Positions 10,814 through 26,500 of a stretch of DNA of 64,000 nt are shown one piece after another. How positions within the stretch are numbered: the first letter of the stretch is position 1; every line of letters starts with the position of its first letter. The notes under the pieces are model-generated. The model was not told where the DNA came from. It did not search any database and was given only the letters and a program-made list of their open reading frames with translations. This DNA is from Planoprotostelium fungivorum (taxonomy: Eukaryota; Evosea; Variosea; Cavosteliida; Cavosteliaceae): positions 1-64,000 of the forward strand of contig MDYQ01000010.1 in NCBI GenBank assembly GCA_003024175.1, in the 5' to 3' direction. The position numbers and the translations under genes were made by a program.

Positions 10814-12481
10814 ATGAGCGCCTGGGCAAAACCACTCGTGATTACAGCAGATGCACCGAAGCCGGTGACGAATGTAGAGGTTAAACCCAAACCCAAAGTA
10901 GAGCTACTCGATAATGTGCAACATCTTGTCATCGATACGGCCGCCTTCATCAGAGGAGCCAAGTTGGACAGAATCGGAACAGTCTTCTACACTGTCCCAG
11001 AGGTTCTCCGTGAGGTCCGTGATGTCTGGGCTCGAAAGAATCTTGGCCTGTTCCACTACGACATCAAAACGAGAGAGCCCACGAGCGCAGATATCAAAGC
11101 AGGTCAGTATTTATCTCTTTAGACATCGGCGTCAGATTGGCATTGAGCTGAAGGAGGACAGTAACTGAATTCTCCATGAAGACTGGAGACCATACTCGTC
11201 TATCTGTGGTCGACATCAAAGTGATGGCATTGACGCACATGATTCACAGGGAGATTCTCGGCGAGGACACCATCAACAATCAACCGAGGCTGGAGGTAAA
11301 TTCCACACGTCTAATCATGAGGGCGATCACTGATTATTGTTTAGGTCAAGGTCATCCCAAAGGTCACCGACGCTGCATTTTTCATGAAGCAATTCCAATT
11401 CAAGACTGAAGGTGAATGACCAGAAGTGATTCCACTTATTTTTATGTATGAACCAAAGATACAGATGGAAAGGAACAAACAGAAGGAGAGAAGAAAGAGG
11501 GAGAAGAGAAGAAAGAAGGAGAGGAGACGAAAGAAGGAGAGGAGAAGAAGGAACAGACGACAGAAGAGGCAGAGAAGAAGGAAGAAGTCACACTTCAGAA
11601 GCAAGAGGAGAAGGTGGACAAGGAGGAAGAGAAGCCAACAGAGCCAGCTGAGGAAGAAGAAGACGAAGAGGAGGAAGAGGAGGAGGAAGAAGAGGACGAT
11701 GATGATGGATGGATCACAACAGATAACATCAAACAAGTCACGAGACAACTAGATGTGGAGGTCACGGATGATGAACCAACCAAAGTAGGATGTATCACAA
11801 CCGATTTTGCCATGCAGGTGAATATCATCCTGTCCACATCATCATCACAACTCACATCATCACAACTCACATCATCACAACTCACATCTTCACAACTCAC
11901 ATCATCACAACTCACATCATCACAACTCACATCATCACCGTGACAAATGTTGAGAATCCCACAGAACGTTCTGGTTCAGATGAACTTGGGATTAGTTTCC
12001 ATCGACGGTATGACGATCAAGAAAGTGAGACAGTACATCAAGAGATGCTACTCCTGCTTCAAGTGAGTCACCGTCACACGAGCCACCCTCATGTGATTTC
12101 AGGCTATGCAAGGACACAGAGAAGGTCTTCTGTCCCTCCTGTGGCAACCACACGATGATCCGAGTCGAAGTCGAGTTAGACGAGAACGGAGAGCTCGTTG
12201 TCCTCCAGCACAAGATGCGCACCAACTTGAGAGGAACGCAATACAGCGTGGGATTACCAAAGGGAGGCAGACACAACAAGGATCTCATCTTTGACGAGTA
12301 CGCCTACGAGAAGGCAAAGAAGAACACGGCGAGACCGAAACAAGATAAGACGATGGATGGAGATGGTCTGGGAGCACCAAAGTCCTTGGCTCATCTTCCC
12401 GTGGTCGGCTATGGTAGAGCTAATCCGAACGTGAGGAGGAAGAGAGTGGGAAGAAAGAGTAAAACGGTTCCGACGTTCTAA
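10814..12481 (+). CDS. NOB1: NOB1, PIN-domain endoribonuclease of 18S rRNA 3'-end maturation
   Basis: Exons 10814-11102, 11162-11295, 11345-11411, 11459-11817, 11965-12062 and 12103-12481 total 441 codons in frame. The PIN domain is clear: HLVIDTAAFIRGA, YTVPEVLREVRD and TGDHTRLSVVDIKVMALTH, supplying the catalytic acids. A long Lys/Glu-rich insert (~residues 165-230) follows, then GWITTDNI, FAMQNVLVQMNLGLVSIDGM and the zinc ribbon CYSCFKLC...FCPSCGN. The basic C-terminus is typical. NOB1 cuts 20S/18S-E pre-rRNA at site D within the late pre-40S particle. The ATG at 10814 (context AAAATGA) is preferred. An in-frame ATG at 10766 would add 16 hydrophobic residues that the family lacks. The stop lies only 5 bp before the next gene's first possible ATG. 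Confidence 0.95.
11832..11937 (+). repeat. Intronic minisatellite, 15-bp units
   Basis: About seven copies of acaactcacatcatc fill NOB1 intron 4, again making it the longest intron of its gene. Confidence 0.95.
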
Positions 12482-12486
12482 AGACG

Positions 12487-15400
12487 ATGAGCTTTGTAGA
12501 CGATCGTATCATTCATTCATTTCGTGGTGTCATGAGCCTCGTGCGTGAGACGTCTCCATTGGATCGGAAGATATGGCAAGTGGAGAAAGATAAAGAATAT
12601 AGATTGGGAAAGAATGATCAGTGCGACATCTTTATCGATGATTCTACCATCCCAGCCAAGCAGGTTGCTGTCTTGCGTGAGAGACACAAAATCGCTTATT
12701 CAGCTGAATCCATCGCTCAGATGTAGAGTCTGGATTCACCTTCTTGGAAGCCCTCTTTGAGAAGACTGTATCTCTGGACAACAGCAACCACCAATTATCT
12801 TTGAGGAAGAATCGTCTGTATCAGGTACATGATACTGCAATCTTCAACATCTTACCATGTTCAGATTCTACCAGGTAATCGAATCCTCATCGGCAGTTGT
12901 TCTCTATTATTTCAAGAAGCCATATCGGACACACAGGTATGATGTCGATCCCCCAAGATTGATTGACAAAATGTTCAGATCCCGGAGAGGCAAAATACCA
13001 GTCGAGAGATCTTTGAACAAGCAACACTCGATGATGGCTTATTAGATGCATTCGAAGATAGCACAAAGGATGATGCGACTCAATTATACGACGATTCGAA
13101 CGTGAGTCGCCCCCCTATCTTCCCCTCTGAAGAGGAGGATAGAACAATCACAAGCCGCAATCAGCATCGAGATCAGCCAGATCGAGAAGAGCCGTCACAA
13201 TTGATACAGAAGAAGTGACGCAAGCATACGACGGTGACGTCCCCACAAAGGTAACTGCTCAGCCATCATCATCCATCATCATCGTGATGAAATACAGAAG
13301 AGGGAAACTCTCGTGGGAGGAGAAGTTGCGGACGAAGCGACACAATTATACAGTGATGATCACGTGACGAGAGAGAAGAAGGAAGGGACAGATGACGCGA
13401 CGCAATTGTACGACGATCGCCCTGCCCCCTCGCCCTTCATCAAACCCATGTCACCCTTTAAGAAGAAGAGGGTAAGAGAAATAAGGAGAGTATCTCTCAT
13501 ACAACGACAGGCAGTCAAGAGAAATGAGCCGAGCGATGATGCCACTCAACTGTACGGAGACGATGAACCATCAACAAGTCGCGTGAAGGTGAAGGTGAAG
13601 AGAGGAAGAAGATTGAACGAAACAGTTTGGAGAAGAATCGACGCAGTTGTACGATTCGGAGGACGTACCCACGCGAGTGAGACGGAGGATTGCTCACACG
13701 ATCAACATCAATGAAAAGGATGACGTGAGGATGAAGGGAGATGTTGTATGTTGAGCGATGCAGGATGCCACACAGATGTACGACGACACGGAGGCATCGA
13801 AGAAGAAAGAGAATTCGAATGCGGTGAGTGGATGAGAGATGAGAGGAAGTAATGGGTGATAGGATGCTACGCAGTTGTATGATGATACGGAGGTACCGCA
13901 GAAGAAGAGGGATGTGGAGGAAGCGACACAATTGTACGATGATTCAGTGGCTCCACCACAGAGTAAGAAGGACACAGAAGAAGCGACACAACTCTACGAC
14001 CACTATCCTGCACCACAGAAGAAGAGAGTAGTAGAAGAAGCGACACAGTTGTACGATGATTCAGTGGCTCCACCACAGAGTAAGAAGGACACAGAAGAAG
14101 CGACACAACTCTACGACCACTATCCTGCACCACAGAAGAAGAGACCGGTAGAAGAAGCGACTCAACTCTACGACGATGGAGAGACACCACAGAGGGGGAG
14201 ACCAGTGGAAGAAGCGACACAATTGTATGACGACACGGAAGAGAAGGGAAGAAGAAGAGAAGCCAACAATGACGCCACACAACTCTACGAGGAAGACCCG
14301 AAGAGAGAGAAGAGGGAGGTGGAAGATGCAACGCAGCTGTACGACGAGACACCGAGAGCGAGAGAGAAGAAGGACATGGATGCCACACAGATGTACGAAG
14401 AGAGATCAGTCAGGGGCAACTACGAAGATCCGACACAGATGTCAGATGAAGAGACGGAGACGAAGAAGAGTCGATTCGAGGACGTGACACAGCTGTACGA
14501 TGACGAAGATCAACCGTGGAACATCGGGAATATGAACACGGACAAGAACAACAACAACTCGAAGGTGGAGGAGGTGACACAGATGTACAGTGAAGAAGAG
14601 CCGCTGTGGAAGAGACAGAAGAGAGAAGAGAGGGCCGTGGAGGAGGCGACACAGTTGTACGGAGACGAACCGATCTCGAGGAGAGAGGCAGAGGCGACAC
14701 AGTTGTACGAGGAAGAGAAGGAAGAAGAGAAGGAGGAGAAGAAGGAAGTCAGACACTCTGCGTATGATGAACCGACGCAAGATACAGAGACCGTGATGGA
14801 CATCTCTACACCTCTTAAAACAGTGAGTCGATTGATTCAAATCGTAATGGATGACCGACCAGATCGAACCGAAAGAATCAAAGACAGAGGAAGAAGGGAA
14901 AGAGGAGAAGAAGAAGGGAGAATCATCTGATGAGGAGATAGAACCCATCATGGGATTCATGTTCAACAAGATCTCACCTACGAAATCACAGATGGCCCCA
15001 CCCAAGCTGTCCAACTCATCCACATTTGATCGAGCCAACAGCGCAAGCAATCAACTGAACAAACCACAAGAGAACAACATTCCAGAGAAGAAGGAAGAGG
15101 AAGGGAAGAAGGAAGTGAGGGAAGAGGAAGGAGAAGAGAAAAAGGGAGGAGAGAAGAAGGAAGAGGAAGGGAAGAAGGAAGGAGAAGAGAAGAGGGAAGA
15201 GGAAGTGAGAGAGAAGAGAGAAGAGGGAAGGAAGAACTCTGTGAGAGGAAGGGGAGGAGTGAAGAGGGGAACACCGAGCAGAAGAGGAAGAACGAAAGGG
15301 AACAGTATATTTGAAGATCAAGTGAGTCGATTCGAAGCAAATGTACCAACACTGTCCCAGGATCAACACGAACACGAGAAGGAGGGAGAGAAGGAGAGAA

Positions 15401-17253
15401 AAGAAGAGAAGGTAGAGCAGACGGAGAAGAAGGAAGAGGAGAAGAAGGAAGAGAAAATGGAGGAACCAGAAAAGAAGGAAGAGAAGATGGAGGAACCAAA
15501 GAAAACGATAGAGGAGCCCCCAGAGAAGAAAGAAGAGGAAAAGAAGGTAGAGAAGAGAGAGGAGCAAGCTGAGAAGAAAGAAGAGAGGAGTGCAGAGGAA
15601 TATCACAACATGAAGGTGAGAGAAGATAGAAGAACATACTGAGAAGAACAGATGCCAGAATTGAAAGCAGAGTGTGAAAAGAGGGGAATCAATACGAAGG
15701 TGAGAGGAGTGAGAGGAAGAGAGGAATGATAGATGCATAGCCTCTGAGACTGAAGAAGCAATTGGTCGATGCATTGATGGACAATCATGCAACATATGTG
15801 ATACATGTACCAAAGTTTATTCTTAATCCAGTTCAGGTATCAAAAGAGGGAGATAATAACAAAGAAGAGTCGAAAGAGGAGAGAGGGAAGGAAGAGATGA
15901 AAGAGAAGGAAAGGAAAGAGGAGATCGTTCAGAAGGAAGAAGAGAAGGAAGAAGAGAAGAAGGAAGAAAAGAAGGAAGAAGAGAAGAAGGAAGAAAAGAA
16001 GGAAGAAGAGAAGAAGGAAGAGAAGGAGAAGGCAGAAGTGGAAGAAAAGAAGTCATTAGAGGAGCCAACAAATGGAAAGGAAGAGGAAATCGATTACAAC
16101 GACATGAAGGTGAAAGGTGAAAGGAGAGAAAGATGTAATAAGAAAAGGTTCCCGAATTGAAGGCAGAGTGTGAGAAGAGAGGCATCGACACAAAGGTGAA
16201 TTTCCAATCTTTCCTCAATCGAACGAACGACAGAATCTCCGCTTGAAGAAACAACTCGTCGAGGCCCTCTCACAAGAATCACCCGTGAAAGGAAAAGAGG
16301 AAGACAACCTCACGAGCAGTCAAATCGAATCCAGTTCTCAGAGCGGAACACCGAAGAGAAGAGCTTCCAACCCCCCCAGACCTGAAGAGCTGCCTTCCAC
16401 CCCGACAAAGTGAGAAGATGAGAGAGAAGAGAAGAATGACGTAGAAAGGAGGTGCAGGAGTGGAACACCGAAGACCTCACCGAGTCAAGAGAGGAGCTCA
16501 CAAGAAGTGAATCCCAGTCCAAAGAGAAGCCGACTCCACAAGAGAGCAGCGAACCAGAAGCCTGTGGTGATGTTCACCGGTATCGTGGACGAAGAGAGAG
16601 CCAAGGTCATCACTCGATTGGGAGGACAGCTGTGCTCTCACGCCAACATGGGCTGTACGCATGTCGTCACGGACAAGATCAAGAGGACGGTCAAGTTCAT
16701 GTCTGCCTTGTGCGTACCCGCTCAGTTTGTTCATTTCAATTGGATCGACGAGTGTGAAACTGCTGGTCATTTCGTGGAAGGTATATACATCCCATTCCAA
16801 CACGATCGTCGTGTACTGATATCCTTCTGTAGAAGAACCATTTCTCATCCGAGACGTGGAAGGAGAAGAGAGATACAAATTCAATCTCCTAGAGAGTTGT
16901 CATATGGCAGCCACACAGAAGATCATGCAAGGTTACAAGGTGGAGTCACCCATCATTACCACATCTGAGACGAGAGACAGATCCACATGACATCCAAGAC
17001 GAAACCATCTCCCACAGAGTTTGAAGAGGTCATCCAATCCGCTGGAGGAACGGTGAGCTCGAGGAAATGGATGATCGCTGACGTCCTTCAGCTGAGTGGA
17101 AAGCCAGGCGGTCACGATGAGAAGATGATCATCGTCAGCTGTGAAGAAGATCGCAAGCTGTGGCCGGGGCTGAGAGAGATGGGATACAAGATCCACTCTA
17201 CGGAATTACTCTTATCGGCCGTCCTACAGCAGAGATGGGACATGAACGGGTGA
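12487..17253 (+). CDS. MDC1-like DNA-damage mediator: FHA, TQ-L-Y motif array, two SAP motifs, tandem BRCT
   Basis: Eighteen exons close in phase to 1353 codons from 12487, or 1338 if translation starts at the ATG at 12532. Residues ~30-120 form an FHA-like domain (YRLGKNDQCDIFIDDSTIP, AVLHVESGFTFLEALFEKT, NRILIGSCSLLF). A 500-residue region then holds more than 20 copies of (D/E)ATQLYDD-type motifs. A long Glu/Lys-rich segment follows with two SAP-like motifs (MPELKAECEKRGINTK, VPELKAECEKRGIDTK, each followed by LKKQLV(D/E)AL). The C-terminus is a tandem BRCT pair (VVMFTGIVDEERAKVITRLG; FEEVIQSAGGTVSSRKWMI; KIHSTELLLSAVLQQRW). FHA plus TQ cluster plus BRCT2 is the layout of animal MDC1, which binds phosphorylated H2AX and recruits repair factors. 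Equivalent function here is inferred. TQ is the ATM/ATR target motif. Exon 13863-14822 carries most of the array. Confidence 0.85.
13941..14153 (+). repeat. 117-bp in-frame tandem duplication within the TQ-L-Y array
   Basis: Sequence starting at tcagtggctccacc (13944) recurs 117 bp later (14061) almost without change, adding 39 codons with two more TQ-L-Y motifs. Its near identity compared with the diverged neighbouring motifs shows the array is still growing by duplication. Confidence 0.9.
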
Positions 17254-17331
17254 GTCCATCGTTTCCATCGTGCACGATTGATTGTAAAACAGTCATCAAT
17301 TGAATTGAATGAGAGAATAAAGAGTACAGTT

Positions 17332-20317
<2,986 letters not shown>

Positions 20318-20448
20318 CGGTTGAGAGATGATCGGTTTGAATTTGACGGACCAGAAGCAATTTTATTTCTTTCTTTTTAATTTACCTCGTTCTGTGTCGT
20401 GTGACATGAGGCTCACACAAACAAGGAGGTCATGATACATTCTATAAT

Positions 20449-21171
20449 TTATAAGATAGTGCAACCCTTTCCTTCCTTCTTCTTCTTTGGTGATAGAGAT
20501 TCTTCCTTCTGTACGGCGCGTACAAGCTGAGTAAATGCTTTCTCCACGTTCAATCCCTTCTTTGCACTCGTCTCCATAAATATGCATCCCCATTTCTTCC
20601 CCAATTCGGATCCCTCCACCGTTGGAACACTTCGTTCTGCCTCCAGATCACATTTGTTCCCCACTAATACGATTGGAACGGAATCAACGTCTTTTGTTCT
20701 CATGATGCGCTCTTGCAGTTTCGTCACCTGTGGGGATCAGCGTGATGACAAGTATGTGCAGTTTTCACCTCCTTGAATGTTCCTCTGTCTGTGAGGGAAT
20801 AGACCAACAAGAAACCTCGGGCAGAACGAACGTATGAGTCACGCATCGAGGTGTATTCCTCTTGACCTGCTGTATCCAGAATATCCAATTGGCAAGTCCT
20901 TTCGAAAGTGAGCGGCGAACGCAACTATAGAGACTCTCACTCTCCATCCACAATCTGTTGTTTACGATATGAGTCCTCGATGGCTGTCGAAGGTGAGATA
21001 ACATCCTATTGTCAATGAACTATGCTCACTGGGATCATAAACCTCCAAGAAGTGACCCTATGGAACATCAGCTTGATCTGGATCGATACGACTCACCTGT
21101 GTGTACATCACGGTGAGGGCACTCTTACCCACTCCTCCTCCCCCCATAACGGCGAGCTTACAATCCAACAT
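20449..21171 (-). CDS. Ras-family small GTPase
   Basis: Exons 21097-21171, 21030-21057, 20941-20983, 20769-20898 and 20449-20727 close to 184 residues. All G-boxes are intact: [11 protein letters not shown] (P-loop), effector loop [29 protein letters not shown] with Gln61, NKCD and ETSAK. A Lys-rich hypervariable tail ends in the prenylation box CTIL; the terminal Leu predicts geranylgeranylation. The effector loop matches Ras rather than Rab or Rho. It is a membrane-anchored signalling switch; which Ras or Rap subtype is not decidable by eye. Divergent from the SWIM gene, sharing 21172-21453. Confidence 0.97.
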
Positions 21172-21453
21172 CTCTGGCGATCACCTCTATGAAAAGGCTT
21201 TGTCTCAGCCTTTCCGAATATTCTCCGTCCCTTTCAAAAGGCCTTTCCCTCCATTATTCCGGATATCGCCCCAATCACCTTCTGTATTTATAGAATCCCT
21301 TGCCACACCTTCATCTGTTTAGTCAATTAAACCTCAAATGAGCCACAGCGGTCGGCTCGTGTCTGTGTCTGGTCGTGACATGTCATGCATGAGTGGAAAT
21401 AAATTCCTGGAATTCGTAGATCATATCCGAAGCCATCACACAAAAACACCAAC

Positions 21454-23298
21454 ATGGTCCCAGACATTGAAGGAGATTGCTCACACATCCCTCCGTATGT
21501 ATTAGACGACATCAAGGAGAAGGTGAGAATGGTGGCATCACTCGTGAGACCATTCTGACCTCTTCAGTTGGGACTGAGAGAGTATGATAAAGGACACGAT
21601 TACTATCGGCACCAAATGGTGGAATCTCTGAAGATCGACAGTGAGTAGAGACATACGATTCAATCGATGAGTTGTCGACCGACGAGTTGAAAGAGAAGCG
21701 ATTGGTTGCAACGTGTAGAGGCTCTGGACAGGACCATTACCAGTGAGATTCTCCATTTCTGCATGTTGATGATTTACCGACAGAGAGATCATTGAGTTTG
21801 GAGGAAAGACCACTTTTTTATCGAGCAGCTGGTGTTCTTGTCCTGTCGGTGGTAAAGGTGGATGCAAACATATCGGTGAGTAAGGATGTCTCTATATTTT
21901 GGCTGATAGAATCATCAGCTGCCGTTCTCATCATGGTACGAATGCTTCTGGTCGCTGATGATGGATCCAACCCTGTAAATATTTCTAGTGTATCACCAAA
22001 AAAGTCACCGAACAAATCGAACGACATGCAGAGGTGAGAGAGATCACGAACGATCGCGATCTCACCATGACAGAGACAAATTCTCCAATTTTGGATTTTC
22101 ATCCAGTAAGAAATGGAGTGGAGAGGTGAAGAACCATTCAACGATGGAGAAGGCAGAAGAGGACAGAGAAGAAGAAAAGAAGTCAGGAGAAGAGAAGGCA
22201 TCGGGAGAAGAAAAGAGATCGGGAGAGAAGGAAGAGAAGAGGACATCACGAAAGAAAGATAAAAACAGCGAAGAGAAGACGCCAGAGAGAGCACTGATCC
22301 ATTGGCTGAGATTCTGCCTGATGCGATCCTCAATGAGAGCGACAGGTGATCACATCACTTCACTGTCTCTCGTCTGAAACGATGCAGAATCGAAAAAGAG
22401 AGAAGAATGCAGCGAGAGAGAGACGAGAGAGCTGAAGGAGAGACTCCAAATCCAGACAGAAAGAATGATGGAGATGGAGCAGGAACTCAACATCGTCCGA
22501 GGTGGTCTGACGGGCATCAAAGTGAGCCTTCCACCTCATCATCACACCGACGTTCTACAGACAAAGTTGGACAATTGCTGGCGGATGTCAGTGGATTGTC
22601 TGAAGGAATCTCCAACGAAGAAGAGGAGAGTGGAGGAAGAAGCCAGTCTATCTCTTCCAGCATCGAATCCGTCCTTCAGCTTCAACTCACAAGACGAAGC
22701 GGCCGTGCTAGAGGCAGAGAAGAGGATGAGGATGAACGTTCTCGAACAAGCGTACAAGAGCCAAGTTGGACCAGATTCCGTGACGAAGCATCAGAAGAGG
22801 GTGGCCATCAAGAGAGGTCTACTCCGTTCAGAGTCTCAGGTGAGGCTTCGTCATCATCATCATGAAGAATGACGAGGACAGTCACAAGAGAACAACACGC
22901 AAGGGAGTCAAGAGAAGTTGACGAAAGACGAATGGATGGACATCAACCAGTTGTTGGAAGAGCTCAACGACAAGTCACAGAAGGAAGAGAAGCCACAGGA
23001 AGAAGAGAAGGCAAGAGGAGAAGAGAAGATACAGGGACAAGAGAAGGGAGAAGAACAGCAGAAGGAAGAGGAGAGGAGCGAAGACGACACGGAGACGCAA
23101 GAACTACCACCGTTCATCGTGGAGCTCTTAAAGAAGGGAGGAGAAAGAGAGGAGAAGAAGGAAGAGAGCCAACCTCTATCGGAGAGGTCAGACTCTGTGC
23201 CAAAGGAGAAGCTGAGCGAGTTGATTGCCAAGTATATCTCTCCACAGAAGCCAAAGAAGGAAGAGTATTCGATGGAGAGTTTGTTCTTCAAGAAATAA
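21454..23298 (+). CDS. SWIM zinc-finger protein with coiled coil and charged C-terminus
   Basis: The protein begins MVPDIEGDCSHIPPYVLDDI. Early exons splice to give YDKGHDYYRHQMVESLKID, ATCRGSGQDHYQEIIEF and the SWIM finger WCSCPVGGKGGCKHIAAVLI (CxC...CxH). Then come ITKKVTEQIERHAE, a coiled coil (RELKERLQIQTERMMEMEQE) and long Glu/Lys-rich segments ending at 23298. SWIM fingers are thought to bind DNA or partner proteins in nuclear regulators; no more specific role can be named. The N-terminal exons and the exons from about 22385 on are well supported. Splicing between about 22050 and 22385 is uncertain because several Glu/Lys-rich frames compete, and a split into two genes cannot be excluded. 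Confidence 0.65.
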
Positions 23299-23552
23299 AG
23301 CGTTGTAGTGCGGAGAAAAAGAGGAGAAATGTTTTTTGGGATGACAGACGGAGAGAAGAGGCTGAGAAAGAATTTGTTAGGAAGGGGGAGAGAAATTGTA
23401 CTGCGCTTGTCCACTTCCCGTAATCACACAGTTTTCCGAGAGGCGATACGGAAGACCACGAATCAGCATCACTCTGCTGTCTTGAGAGAGTGATTCATAT
23501 CTGTGAGGATACATCGTCTCACCTTCTTTTGTGACACGTTCAACAGAGGACA
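23299..23552 (+). promoter_or_regulatory. Gap between SWIM gene and importin-5
   Basis: 254 bp holding the 3' end of the SWIM transcript and the importin-5 promoter. Nothing specific was recognised. Confidence 0.3.
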
Positions 23553-26500
23553 ATGTCTGGTTCTTTGGATCAATTTCGACAGGTTATCGAGTCTCTCCTG
23601 TCGGCAGATAATGCTGTACGAAAGCAGGCCGAGGCTGTATATAACAATGCCAAGGGTCAACCAGATGCACTGGTTAGCTCTCTATTCGAACTCATCCGCA
23701 GTAACATGAGTGAAGAGGTAAAATCACCCTCTCGTCTCACCTTCATCTCGATTTTTGATCATCGATTATCGTTGACCGATGTTCCATGCAGGTCAGAAAC
23801 CTGTGCTGCGTTCTCCTGAGAAGAGCCATTGGAACCAGTGGAGAGAGTCTGTGGGACAGTCTCAACGCACAAACTCAAAGCAAAGTCAAGGAACATCTCC
23901 TGTCCACTCTTGCCGTTGAGCAGAACGATAGAACGAGAGCCCAATTGACCAACGCCACGTCTGAATTGGCTCGCAAGCTTTACACAGCAAACAATGGTGA
24001 GCATTCTCATCATCATCCATCATCATTTTCCATCGACCGATCGTCGCATTGATACGGGCGATAGACCAATTCCAATGGAACGAACTGTTGGTCTTCATGT
24101 TCAACAACATGAAAGCTGCGAGGGCCGCCGAGAGAGAGACATCCCTCTCCATCTTTGCCGATCTGACCGAAGAGTTGTCGACTCAACTGAAAGGACAGTT
24201 GGGAATGGTTCACACTGCCTTATCACAGGGTCTGGCCGACCCTGAGAGTCTTAAAGTCAAGATCGCTGCTCTCAGCGCCACCAGCAACTTCTTACAGATC
24301 CTCTCTCCTTCCGAGAGGGCTCAATTTCAGAACCTCCTGCCCGCCATGTTGGGAGTGAGCATCGTGTGAGATCATCAGGAGACTGAATGCGATGCAGACG
24401 CTCAACGATGCGTTGAATGCAAAGGAAGAAGAAGAGGCCAGAATGGCACTCGAATATCTCCTGGAGATGGTGGATAATTACCCCATGTTCCTCAAGCCAT
24501 ACATCAACGACATCATCAACGCATGTGTCGTCATCATCTCTGCGGAACACCTCGAAGACGGTGCGTTTTTCTCTCTCATATCTCCCATCCATTCTACAAT
24601 TCTTCTCCATCAGAAGATGCATGATGATGATGGAGAGTGAAAGAGAACAGATACCCACCACATGGCTCTGGAGCTTCTCATCTCTCTCTGCGAGAAGAAA
24701 CCAGCCATGGTGAAGAAGATCCCTCGTTTCTTAGATACCCTGGCTGGCATCATCGTCAAGATGATGTGCTCCCTCGATGACGAAGACGACTGGCACACTG
24801 CCAGCGACGACACAGCACAGATCGACATCACTGATTCTGACGTTGGAGAGGAGACTCTCGATCGTTTCTCCCTCGCTATGGGTGAGTTCAACTTCATCTC
24901 AGATCACATCATCATCCGATCATCATCATCATCATCTCACATTCTGGAATCCTTTCTCTTTCGAATTTCTGATGCATCATAGGAGGACCCGCTCTGATGC
25001 CCATCTTCTGGAGAATCCTTCCCACTCTGTTGAGCAGCACCGAATGGCAGCAGAGACACACCGGTCTCATGATCATCTCCATCATCTCCGAAGGCTGTGC
25101 GAAATCCATGAAGCCACACCTCCCAGACATCGTCAAGTGAGTCATCATCTCATCATCTCACTCTCATCATCTCACCCTCATCAGACAAGTCTTACCCTTC
25201 ATGCAAGATCAGCATCCTAGAGTCAGATGGGCTGCCTGCAATGCCGTCGGTCAGATGTCCACGGATTTTCTGCCAGATTTCCAAGAGCAGTTCCACGGTA
25301 GCGTTCTGCCCGCTCTGATCAACACGATGGACGACACGGCCAACCCCAGAGTGCAAGGTCACGCCGCTGCTGCTGTCATCAATTTCTGCGAGTCTGCATC
25401 ACCCAGCCTCTTGGAGCCTTACCTCAGAACTCTCCTTCACAAGCTGTACGTTCTCTTCATGGGTGGAAAGGTCCTCGTACAAGAACAAGTCGTCACGGCG
25501 GTTGCTGCCATCGCTGATGCTGCTAAGGGCAACTTTATCGAGGTGACGATGATGATGATGATGAGACTGATGATGGTGTACAGTACTACGACACGTTCAT
25601 GCCCGTTCTGAAGAGCGTTCTGAGCACGGCGAACGGAAAGGAGCACAGAAATCTGAGAGGAAAGACGATGGAGTGTATCTCCCTCATCGGTGGTGCCGTC
25701 GGAAAGGAAAAATTCTACGGAGACGCCAAGCACGTCATGGAACTCATGATGAACACACAGAGTGAGCCCATCTACAATTCTACCTCTCTCCTCCTATCTC
25801 TCTCTGCTCTTATCTCCTCTTATCATCTCTCCTCTTATCTCATCTCTCACCTGAACGTACAACTCATCTATATAGATTCCGCTTTGGAGTCAGACGACCC
25901 ACAGATCGGTTTCTTGCTGCAATCGTGGGCCAGAATATGTAAATGCATGGGACAGGACTTTGTACCTTACCTCCCTTACGTCATGCCTCCCCTCCTCCAC
26001 TCCGCCAAACTCGCTCCAGAAGTCACCGTCTTGGAAGGTGATCTCCATATCCCCGACGTACCGTACTCACCCGAACAGCCGATGAGATTCCGGAGCAATA
26101 CGGCAACGACGGTTGGGAATTCATCTCCGTGGGAGACCAAGTGAGACGATCTACAACTCGATCATTCCTGACTCTTCCAGCGAGTGGGTATCAATACGTC
26201 GGCCATGGAAGAGAAGTCCACCGCCTGCGGTATGCTCTACTGCTACGCCAACGAATTAGGCTCCGGCTTCTTCCCTTACGTTGAGGAAGTCACCCGCCTC
26301 TTAGTCCCTCTCCTCAAGTTCCACTTGAACGAGGGAGTCCGATCTGCCGCCCTGACAACCATGCCCCAACTCATCAACTCGGCCGTGTCTTACTTCAAGA
26401 CGGCCGACGCCGCGGCGGGAGCGGGAGAGAAATTCCTGAGAGAACTGACCAACTTCATCTTCCCCACCCTCTTGGAATCGATTCAAGAGGAGGATGACAT

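Noticed and set aside
11341-11748. Leu/Phe/Ser-rich minus-strand ORFs opposite Glu/Lys-rich coding regions (also 14978-15813, 15823-16254)
   Set aside because: They are antisense shadows of purine-rich exons of NOB1 and the MDC1-like gene; apparent membrane helices are just the complement of GAA/AAG codons.
21961-21990. A 14-nt intron (gtaaatatttctag) in the SWIM gene
   Set aside because: Far shorter than every other intron here; a 54-nt intron from gtacgaatg to the same acceptor restores the frame without it.
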